Source: Blastocladiella britannica (Eukaryota; Blastocladiomycota; Blastocladiomycetes; Blastocladiales; Blastocladiaceae). Taken from it: DNA of 24,625 nt. The notes under the pieces are model-generated. The model saw nothing but the letters and a program-made list of their open reading frames with translations. It searched no databases and had not been told where the DNA came from. The first letter of the stretch is position 1; each line of letters starts with the position of its first letter. The translations under genes and the position numbers were made by a program. This document shows positions 18,251 to 24,625 of this stretch, piece after piece. The DNA lies in the NCBI GenBank assembly GCA_025349905.2, contig MU624773.1, positions 1 to 24,625 of the forward strand, read 5' to 3'.

Positions 18251-20390
18251 ATGATCACAGACCCAAATGCGTCGCAGCCAAAGCAGCTGCGACTGAAATC
18301 CATTATTGGCTTTTCGGGTATGCCATTTCAAATGCAGTGCAAAATACAAAAATGAACCAAACTAAAAAAGGGAAAATTCATATATAGGCACGGTCCCGCA
18401 AGGCCTGGTCCGCCACCCGGCGGGAACTCACCGGCTGTACCCCTTGGGCTCCAACATCGTGGTCCAAGACACGCGCACGGGCGCGCAAGAGTTTCTTCGT
18501 GGCCACTCGAACCTGATCACCTGTCTGACGGTCTCCAAGTCCGGACGGTACATTGCCTCGGGCCAGATCACGCACATGGGTTTCCAAGCCGACATTATCT
18601 TGTGGGATTTCGCCACCCGCACCGCCATCAAGCACTTGTCGCTGCACAAGGTCAAAGTGGAAGCCCTCGCGTTCTCGCCAAACGACAAGTTCCTGGTTTC
18701 GTTGGGCGGGGAAGACGATAACTCGGTGATCGTGTGGGACTTGGAAAAAGGGAACGCCATCTGTGGAGCCCCGGCCTCGAAAGATAGCGCGGGCGTGACG
18801 CTATGCTTGGCGTTCGCCAACAACGACGACTACTCGTTTGTGACCGGCGGGCACTGCACGTTGCGCGTGTGGGAAATCAACGTTGCTGCACGCAAAGTCA
18901 AGCCCACCGATTGTCAAATGGGAACCATCAAGCGCATCGTCAAGTGCCTGTGCTTGGACGAGCGCGACGAGTTCATGTACTGCGGAACGTCCACGGGGGA
19001 CTTGTTGCAGGTGGCCGTGGCCACGCGGCTGTTCAAGCAGGCGGGACCCAACAAGGAAAAAGATATCTTCTCGCTCGGGATCGTGTCGTGTGCGATCACG
19101 TTGGACGGGGATGGGATTCTCGTGGGAGCGGGCGACGGGACCGTTGCGCTTCTGTCGCTCGGTGGTGGCCCTTCCACTGCCGCATCGGGGTCGGGATCAG
19201 GAACGCCGCCGCTCAAGCTCGTGCGCACCACCAAACTCGACGGCCGCGTGACCTCGATCTGCCCCGTCTCGGCCACCCACCTACTGGCGTCCACGTCGCA
19301 GTCCAATATTTACTCGATCGACCTAGCCACGCTGACCCCCTCGCGACTGGTTGCCTGGCACTACTCGCCAGTCAACGACATGGCGTTTCCACCAGACTCG
19401 AGCCAAGTGTTTGCGACCGCGTCTGACACCGACATTCGGATCTGGGGCGCTGCCGCCGCCCAAGAGTACCTGCGGATCCGCTTACCCAATCTGGAAGCCA
19501 AGTGCATTTTGTTCAAGCGCGATGGCAAATCGTTGATTTCGGGCTGGACCGATGGCAAAATTCGGGCGTTTGGTCCCCAGTCGGGCCGGCTGCAGTGGGA
19601 GATCCACGACGCGCACAAGAAGTGCGTGACCGCGCTGGCGGTGTCGGACATGGACGACGCCGAAGGGTCGTACCGGATTGTTTCGGGCGGGGAGGACGGC
19701 CAGGTCCGAGTGTGGCGGGTCACCCGGCACGCGCAGACGCTCGAGACCGCCATGAAGGAGCACAAGGGGACCGTGACGTGCATCAAGATCCGCAAAAACA
19801 ACTTGGAGTGTGTGTCCTCATCGTCCGACGGGTCGTGCATTATCTGGGACCTGGTGCGCCACGTGCGCAACCAAGTGTTGTTTGCCCCCTCGTTCTTCAA
19901 GGCCGTGTGCTACTACGCCGAGGAAAACCAGTTGCTGACGTCGGGCACCGACCGCAAAGTCGCGTACTGGGAAGCGTACGACGGGTCGCTGATTCGCGAG
20001 ATCGAGGCCAGCATGTCGGATACCATCAACGGACTGGATATGGCCGCCGACGGCAGGTCGTTTGTGATTGGTGGGTCCGACAAGATCGTGAAAGTGTACC
20101 GGTACGAGGAAGGGGACGTCACGTATGTCGGGATCGGGCACTCGACGGATATTCTCAAGGTCAAGATCTCGCCCGACGGACGCACTATTGTGTCGGTGTC
20201 GAGCGACGGCGCCGTGTTTCAGTGGGAGTGGCCGACCGACGACGATGAGGAGCATGACAATGGGAGCGGTGGTGGTGGAGAGTACGATCCGATGCGCCGT
20301 GCATTGCACTCGGCTGCTTCTTCAACGGCTGGTGGTGCTGGCGGGTCCCGGATCGAGGAGGTGGATCGGGGTGGCGAGTTTGGAGTCTAA
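18251..20390 (+). CDS. CFAP52: Cilia- and flagella-associated protein 52 (WDR16), 689 aa, two exons
   Basis: Exons 18251-18317 and 18388-20390, with a 70-nt intron (GTATGC...ATAG) splitting a Gly codon. The short first exon supplies the SIIGFSG start, conserved in the family. The body is a double WD40 propeller. Diagnostic stretches include SGRYIASGQITHMGFQADII (~73-92), LHKVKVEALAFSPNDKFLVS, SLGGEDDNSVIVWDL, CIIWDLVRHVRNQ, LLTSGTDRKVAYWE and HSTDILKVKISPDGRTIVSV, all collinear with animal and algal CFAP52. Family knowledge: CFAP52 is an axonemal microtubule-associated protein needed for flagellar motility. Its presence argues that the organism makes motile flagella. A Gly/Ser/Ala-rich tail of ~50 residues, beginning with an acidic TDDDEEHD, extends beyond the usual ~620-residue protein. 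The gene converges on the membrane-protein gene (stop to stop 156 nt). Confidence 0.96.
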
Positions 20391-20436
20391 TCCTCTTTAA
20401 TTTTGAATCTTTGACTCTTTTTTGTCGTTTTGGGAG

Positions 20437-20442
20437 AATAAA
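20437..20442 (+). terminator. Polyadenylation signal AATAAA
   Basis: AATAAA 46 nt after the CFAP52 stop, inside an AT-rich stretch, is the likely polyadenylation signal of that gene. Confidence 0.6.
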
Positions 20443-20546
20443 AAATATTTATATTACGCTGGTTCCAAAAATGGAGGAATCGCATAGCACAGAGCAGGGC
20501 AGAATATCAAGCAAGCAAGGGAATTGTAGAAAAAAAAAAAGCCATT

Positions 20547-21762
20547 TCACAAGGCACGACACATGACCAGGTGCTTGACGTAAAACCCTTGTGCCAGCAC
20601 ACATCCCGGTTGCAGGCCGTCCAGTTTGACGCGCACAGTCAGTTTCCCAGCGTTGGGGTCGGCCGAGCCATCCAGCATTTCATCCATGCTCGGCCCACTG
20701 ACGAATCCTCGCACGCCATAGCGCTTGGGCAGTCCTTCTTTCTTGTACGGAAGGGACTAGTTTTCCATAGAGTGTGAGCTTTAGAGGGGAAGGAGTGCGC
20801 CCAAACCCAAATACCATACCTGCGAGTGCATTAACTTGTTCCCAAGATGAAAACTGACGGTAACCTGTTGAGGCCGGCACAGGGTGGATCCAGACGGAAC
20901 CGAGTCCGCCAGAAGTTTGAGCCACCCGACGCGCGCGTCCACGATCGAGTCCATCGGTGTGACCAGGTGGCTGCGAGCGACGGATCGCGTAGCCTTATCC
21001 ATTTTTTTCAAGTCAGTAAACAGTTTTGACAGAATAAAGGAGAAAAGGTGTACATACTGTAAACCCGTACTCGATACTGCGAGCAGTTACGGGAAGCGGG
21101 AACTTGTTAAACACCAAGTACGCCTTCCCACGCATCACCGGCATCGTTTCAAGGTGATCCGCTCCCGGACGCATCCAGGGAGTCAGCGAGACGTTGGATC
21201 CGCGGGCGTTGAGGTACGAGTCTAAGTATAGACATCGCATGTGAATGAATGTGAATATGGAATGAATAAGTAGCATACAAGTCCCGCAACGACGCGTCCT
21301 GGACGCCGAGACCGCGGTGGGGGTCATGACCAGTGCCGCCAAAACCGTCAGGATCAGAAAGTGCAGGAACACGGGCAGCGCCGATCCGCGGGTCATCAGA
21401 TGTGGCAGCGCTTCATGGTGCTGTGGCGGCGGCAACGATGATCGGACCGCCAGATCCGACTCACTCAAACTGGAAGTGGACTTTCCAGTCATGGCCAGCA
21501 CCGAGTCAGCCCGGAGCAGGTGGGCGTTGATTCCTCGGTTAGCGGCGGCGGCAGAGAGAATCGGGGCAGACAGGGTTGGTGCGGACGATGTCGATGACGA
21601 CGCAGGACCGGGCGAGGCGGATGTGTCGGCGGTACTTGTGGAAACAATCGCGGTGGCGGTGACGACAGTGGTCGTGGTGGTGGTTTGCGAAGTACGGTGC
21701 GACATCGGCGCCGGAGTCGTGGACGACAGCAGGCCCGCGAGGTACAGCAGATCGAAGGTCAT
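20547..21762 (-). CDS. Unrecognised single-pass membrane protein, 343 aa, four exons
   Basis: Minus-strand exons 21762-21279, 21221-21058, 20993-20820 and 20756-20547; introns of 57, 64 and 63 nt are GT-AG and all phases match. Residues 1-128 are Ser/Thr/Ala-rich. A hydrophobic helix (FLHFLILTVLAALVM, ~132-146) follows, then RTRRCG, then ~180 residues of alternating hydrophobic pattern suggesting a beta-rich domain (VSLTPWMRPG, YLVFNKFPLP, QVTVSFHLGN, LTVRVKLDGL). An N-linked sequon (NVS) lies just past the helix, and Cys residues occur near both ends of the domain, so an extracytoplasmic C-terminal domain (type II topology) is the simplest reading. The next gene upstream on this strand also encodes a membrane protein. 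I recognise no family; a LEA2/WHy-like beta-sandwich was considered but not supported. The start could be the second Met, 19 codons later. Confidence 0.8.
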
Positions 21763-21822
21763 ATTCTTTATGTAATCCTCACTGACTGGACGAGGGATCC
21801 GAAGAGGGAAGATCGGCTCGGC

Positions 21823-21847
21823 CTTCTGGCTTCTTGCTTCTTGCTTC
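21823..21847 (-). repeat. Short purine-rich direct repeat (GAAGCAA units) upstream of the membrane-protein gene
   Basis: On the coding strand there are imperfect tandem GAAGCAA/GAAGCCA units, about 60-85 nt before the ATG at 21762, within the 160-nt spacer between two same-strand genes. It may be part of the leader or promoter; no factor is assigned. Confidence 0.45.
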
Positions 21848-21922
21848 AAAACATGCGGCGTTTTGGAAATGCAAAGTGCAGCCGCTGCGTTTTGTTCTCG
21901 AGCGTATAAATGAACATGCATT

Positions 21923-22438
21923 TCAAGGAGACACTGGCCCACCATGCATGCCGCGGATGCGCTCGCCAAAGTCCGCCGGCAGTTTCAGCAGCACGCGGTC
22001 GTGCGCCGGTGCCGCCCACACCGCGCGCCACCGATCGAGTTGCTTGCGATCGACCGCGGGCCCGACCACTGCCCACGCCGCCTGTACGGCCGCGTCGAGC
22101 GGGTCGGATGGCGGCGGGTTTGGGGGCGGGCCGATCGCGGGCGGGGAGCCGACGCGAACGCGCCAGCCGTCCCACACGGGCGCCCAACAGTTGGTGCTGT
22201 AGCCTTGCTGGCACTCGGCGGTACTTGGTGCCGTATCATTAGAGGTGGCAGGCAGGAGCGAGTTGCAGGTCGGCGCCCACCAGCACGATGACCACAGCAC
22301 TGCGCAAAACAGGAACGAGCAGTACGCGCATGGCCGGTGGTTGAGGAACAGCGCCACTAGGAACAGCGCCATTAGCGCCGGCGACGCGGTGGAGGTTGGC
22401 AGCAGGACCAGCAGGAGCATGGACTGGAAGCAGTACAT
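21923..22438 (-). CDS. Small predicted membrane protein, 171 aa
   Basis: Single exon from ATG 22438 to TGA 21923-21925. Residues 1-56 are very hydrophobic, with two probable membrane segments (MLLLVLL...LMALFLVALFL and FLFCAVLW) separated by NHRPCAYC; the first could instead be a signal peptide. The remainder has Cys residues, one N-linked sequon (NDT), a Pro-rich stretch (PPAIGPPPNPPPSDP) and a helical Trp-containing end (LDRWRAVWAAPAHDRVLLK). I recognise no family. It starts only 51 nt after the stop of the upstream gene on the same strand and ends 160 nt before the next, so the three genes are tightly packed. Good codon bias supports coding; the short spacing and lack of homology leave doubt. 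Confidence 0.6.
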   Translation of the reverse strand: MYCFQSMLLLVLLPTSTASPALMALFLVALFLNHRPCAYCSFLFCAVLWSSCWWAPTCNSLLPATSNDTAPSTAECQQGYSTNCWAPVWDGWRVRVGSPPAIGPPPNPPPSDPLDAAVQAAWAVVGPAVDRKQLDRWRAVWAAPAHDRVLLKLPADFGERIRGMHGGPVSP

Positions 22439-22489
22439 CGTAATTTATACTATTTTTTTTACAGAGCGTATTTCTATGCCAAGCCACCA

Positions 22490-24190
22490 TTACCGCTCCC
22501 CACTGAGCACTTTGCCCAGCGCCCACCCGCCCACCGACTTGACGGCGTCCGCGGCCGTTGACCCACCGACCGACTGCGCGACACTGGCTACCGTCGACAC
22601 CGTGTTGAACAGCGTGCCGAGCTCATCGACACCAATGGTGGGAAGCGTGGCTGCCGAGATCCCGGGTCCATACGACGAAAGCGACGGCATCAGTTGGGGT
22701 GACCGCGCCATGGACGACTGCTGCTGTGGGGGTAACGATGCAGGTTGGGGGTGGTGGTAGTAAGGCGCCGACGCTGACGGTGGGGGCGGCGGAACCGCAC
22801 GGGTCTGTCGGCCAATTGGGGGCGACAGCGACGACGACGTGGTGCGTGGAGGAATCGGTAACGCCGACGCCGGAAGTGGCGACAGGTACGATTTGGGACG
22901 CGGCGCAGGGGGTGGAGTGGCCGACCCACTGTCACCGTCCCGATTATGGTGACGCGGCGAGGAGGATGCCAGCATGGACACGGGCCGGGTGCGCGACGTC
23001 GTCGACGACGACGAGGACGAGGACGATCCCGTGGCTGCGGCAGCTGCTGCAGCTGCGGTGGCAGCAGCCACGGGCTTGGACCGACGTAGAACGGGCTGCG
23101 ACTGCACTGTGCGCAGCGTGCGAGGTTCCCTGGCGGCAGCGACTGGAGATTGTGTCACGGGGGCGGGAGTCGGGGTAGTGGAGCCAAGACCCGACATGTT
23201 GGCCACCGAGACGGCGCGCCGAAGCACTGCACCGGCAGCGGCCGCCACATATCCCTGCTGCTGTTGCGGTGACGGCAGCGGAGGTGGGTGCTGCTCCACA
23301 ACCGGAATATCGTCGTCGTCTTCGCTCAGCGCATCGTCATCTGTTGCCGTGCCGTCCAGGTTTTCATCACTATCACTGGCATCGCCGTCACTGGAGCAGC
23401 AACTGCACTCGGAACCAGAGCAGCTGCAGGAGCAACCCGACGATGACGACAGCGTGGGCGATTCAAGAGCAGCGCCATTAGCAGCAGCACCGGGCACCAG
23501 CGCCGACTGAACAAACGACGCCAGCAGCGGAACACCCGTTACACGGTCCCGCACGTTGTACGTCTTGTCGATCCGCGACAGTGTGCCCGTAGCTCCAGTG
23601 AGGTTGATGGCGGTCTTGAGCGCCGACCCGACCATTCCGGCAGCGCGCTCGCGCTTGGACACGGGAGTCGGGACAGCTACAGGGGCCGCGTCCGTGTCAC
23701 CACCAGTTGCACCCTTGGTCTCACCGTCACTGTCATATTCGACCTCAACTATGGCAAATGTAGTCTCCGGATCCAGTCCGGCCGCATCGCACCACCGCCG
23801 CCGCGCGGTATCAAACGCGCCGCGAGCACGGGAAGCGCGTCGGTCGTGTGACTCGAGCGCGTGCGCCCATGCGTCCAGGCGCGCCCGCTCGCCGTCCAGG
23901 TACGTCGCGTACGCAGCCAGATGGTCCCGCGAGGCGGCCAAGTCGCGCGCATCAGCGGCTAGCTGCGCGTGCTTGAGCCGCAGCTGCTCCCATAACTGCA
24001 ACGTCTGCAGCGACTGCGACAGAGACGTGGCTATGTGCGCGTGCGCGGATGCAAACCATTCCTCGTTGTCGACGTGGTGTGCGGGTGCGTCGACTGACGG
24101 GGACGACGGGTCCAAGTTGGTGGTGGGCACGAAGGGCGGGTCGCTGGTGGGCGTCGCGCTGGTGGCGGCGGTCCTTTTCAAGAAATTCAT
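22490..24190 (-). CDS. Coiled-coil protein with Cys/Ser cluster and acidic tract, 566 aa, unknown function
   Basis: Single exon ending at TAA 22490-22492. I start at ATG 24190 (MNFLKRT) because the sequence before it is AT-rich and uses codons atypical here. An in-frame ATG at 24328 in a strong context (ACCATGG) would add 46 residues and is a real alternative. Residues ~45-135 are a heptad-like helix (LQLWEQLRLKHAQLAADARD and on) suited to a coiled coil. About 185-235 is a compact patch (ALKTAINLTGATGTLSRIDK). At 253-265 six Cys occur in 13 residues, interleaved with Ser, followed by an Asp/Glu/Ser-rich block. Then come a poly-Ala run, a Ser run, Pro-rich stretches, and a C-terminal amphipathic segment (TLFNTVSTVASVAQSVGG). 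No known domain is recognised. Confidence 0.78.
   Translation of the reverse strand: MNFLKRTAATSATPTSDPPFVPTTNLDPSSPSVDAPAHHVDNEEWFASAHAHIATSLSQSLQTLQLWEQLRLKHAQLAADARDLAASRDHLAAYATYLDGERARLDAWAHALESHDRRASRARGAFDTARRRWCDAAGLDPETTFAIVEVEYDSDGETKGATGGDTDAAPVAVPTPVSKRERAAGMVGSALKTAINLTGATGTLSRIDKTYNVRDRVTGVPLLASFVQSALVPGAAANGAALESPTLSSSSGCSCSCSGSECSCCSSDGDASDSDENLDGTATDDDALSEDDDDIPVVEQHPPPLPSPQQQQGYVAAAAGAVLRRAVSVANMSGLGSTTPTPAPVTQSPVAAAREPRTLRTVQSQPVLRRSKPVAAATAAAAAAAATGSSSSSSSSTTSRTRPVSMLASSSPRHHNRDGDSGSATPPPAPRPKSYLSPLPASALPIPPRTTSSSLSPPIGRQTRAVPPPPPSASAPYYHHPQPASLPPQQQSSMARSPQLMPSLSSYGPGISAATLPTIGVDELGTLFNTVSTVASVAQSVGGSTAADAVKSVGGWALGKVLSGER
23396..23434 (-). other. Sequence encoding a six-Cys cluster in 13 residues
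   Basis: Codons on the minus strand spell CSCSCSGSECSCC inside the coiled-coil protein gene. The tract is flanked by a Ser run on the N-terminal side and an acidic Ser/Asp/Glu block on the other. Six closely spaced Cys could bind metal or be acylated; the sequence does not decide. Confidence 0.8.
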
Positions 24191-24421
24191 AATATTAAAT
24201 TTATGACTTTCGGTGAAAGAGGTGACATCAACGTTGACTTGCCCAATTTTTTTTAGATCCAAACTCAACGGGGGATGATGCCACTGGGCGCCGGCACCGA
24301 GTCTGCGAGCGTGGTTTGGCCTTGCCATGGTCGACGTGCGCAACGACACAAGAAGGATTGAGTAAGGAGCAAGAAATACGTTTGTATTTTTCTAGAGAGA
24401 CACACATTCTATTGTTCTACG

Positions 24422-24625
24422 CTAAAACCAACGCTGAGTCGCGGTCGGCGCGATCGGGGGCGGAAACGGCGCGCTCGGTGCAAGTGGAAGCGCGAGCTGC
24501 ACAACAGGGGATAGAAACCGCGTAGTCGGTGCGATCGGGGGCGGAAACGGCTTGGAGACGGGCGAATGCGCAGGCGCAGGTGCCGGCTGTTGCTGCTGAA
24601 AGTGGTAGTGGTGGTGGTGGTAGTG
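24422..24625 (-). CDS. C-terminal part of an unrecognised Pro/His-rich protein (5' truncated)
   Basis: The minus-strand frame is open from the window edge (24625) to TAG at 24422-24424, 67 residues. It begins with a His/Tyr run (HYHHHHYH), then QQQQPAPAPAH, then two copies of PFPPPIAP separated by 19 residues, and ends QRW-F. Proline-rich, with no folded domain visible, so probably a disordered tail. It lies head-to-tail with the coiled-coil gene (94 or 232 nt apart, depending on that gene's start). Confidence 0.65.
   Translation of the reverse strand, partial: HYHHHHYHFQQQQPAPAPAHSPVSKPFPPPIAPTTRFLSPVVQLALPLAPSAPFPPPIAPTATQRWF
24450..24551 (-). repeat. Two 21-bp direct repeats, 81 bp apart, encoding PFPPPIA
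   Basis: The plus-strand sequence GCGATCGGGGGCGGAAACGG (then C) occurs at 24450-24470 and identically at 24531-24551. The 81-bp offset is a multiple of three, so both copies encode PFPPPIA in the same frame. The intervening sequence is diverged, so an older in-frame duplication or conversion is likely. Confidence 0.9.

Noticed and set aside
18803..20248. Two long plus-strand ORFs (207 and 248 codons) overlapping CFAP52 in another frame
   Set aside because: They overlap an unmistakable CFAP52 frame, lack family features and are Arg/Val/Gly-rich, the usual product of reading GC-rich genes out of frame.
22974..23510. Plus-strand ORF with poly-Ala and Asp/Glu runs opposite the coiled-coil gene
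   Set aside because: Produced by trinucleotide tracts read on the other strand; the minus-strand ORF is far longer (566 aa).
1..24625. tRNA or rRNA genes, CRISPR arrays, transposon ends
   Set aside because: Reading both strands I found no T-loop/anticodon arrangement, no spaced repeat array, no long terminal inverted repeat and no transposase or reverse transcriptase motif.

Overview
This is nuclear DNA of a eukaryote with compact, GC-rich genes. I can model 18 spliceosomal introns; 17 are 50-76 nt long and one is 827 nt. One gene is a clear CFAP52/WDR16 orthologue, a protein of motile cilia and flagella. Others are an RRN3 RNA polymerase I initiation factor and a plasma-membrane-type Qa-SNARE. 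Together with short introns, GC-rich third codon positions and long Ser/Pro/Ala-rich tails, this suggests a zoospore-forming (flagellated) fungus, most like the Blastocladiomycota or chytrids. That placement is an inference; no rRNA or other marker is present.

Layout from left to right. (1) 1-354 (+): the Gly/His/Tyr/Gln-rich C-terminus of an unrecognised gene, convergent with (2) 429-2327 (-), a 632-aa protein built of Trp-rich ankyrin-like repeats with a (CAA)9 leader abutting its ATG. (3) 2354-3289: no convincing gene. (4) 3290-4021: a TATA box and a possible small gene whose coding signal changes frame. (5) 4324-6057 (+): intronless F-box protein. (6) 6121-7648 (+): pseudogene resembling the Trp-rich repeat family, with several stops and frame changes. 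(7) 7947-10250 (+): eight-exon HSPA12-like Hsp70 ATPase. (8) 10393-11614 (-): four-exon syntaxin with an unusual Ser/Thr-rich tail beyond its membrane anchor. (9) 11768-14361 (+): two-exon Ser/Pro-rich protein with an RSP-repeat minisatellite, divergent from the syntaxin. (10) 14574-18009 (+): four-exon RRN3 with an 827-nt first intron and a ~250-aa low-complexity tail. (11) 18251-20390 (+): two-exon CFAP52. (12) 20547-24625 (-): four head-to-tail genes: a four-exon single-pass membrane protein, a small membrane protein, a coiled-coil protein with a Cys/Ser cluster and acidic tract, and the Pro-rich C-terminus of a gene running off the window.

Nothing indicates one operon-like system. The housekeeping genes (RRN3 for rRNA synthesis, the Qa-SNARE for exocytosis, CFAP52 for the axoneme, the Hsp70 relative) are ordinary and well preserved. 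The accessory part is 0.4-7.6 kb, where a Trp-rich repeat gene, an F-box gene and a decayed relative lie together, which looks like gene-family turnover. The strongest unusual features are the Trp-rich repeat family, the syntaxin tail, the Cys/Ser cluster protein, the unrecognised membrane proteins and the long RRN3 intron.
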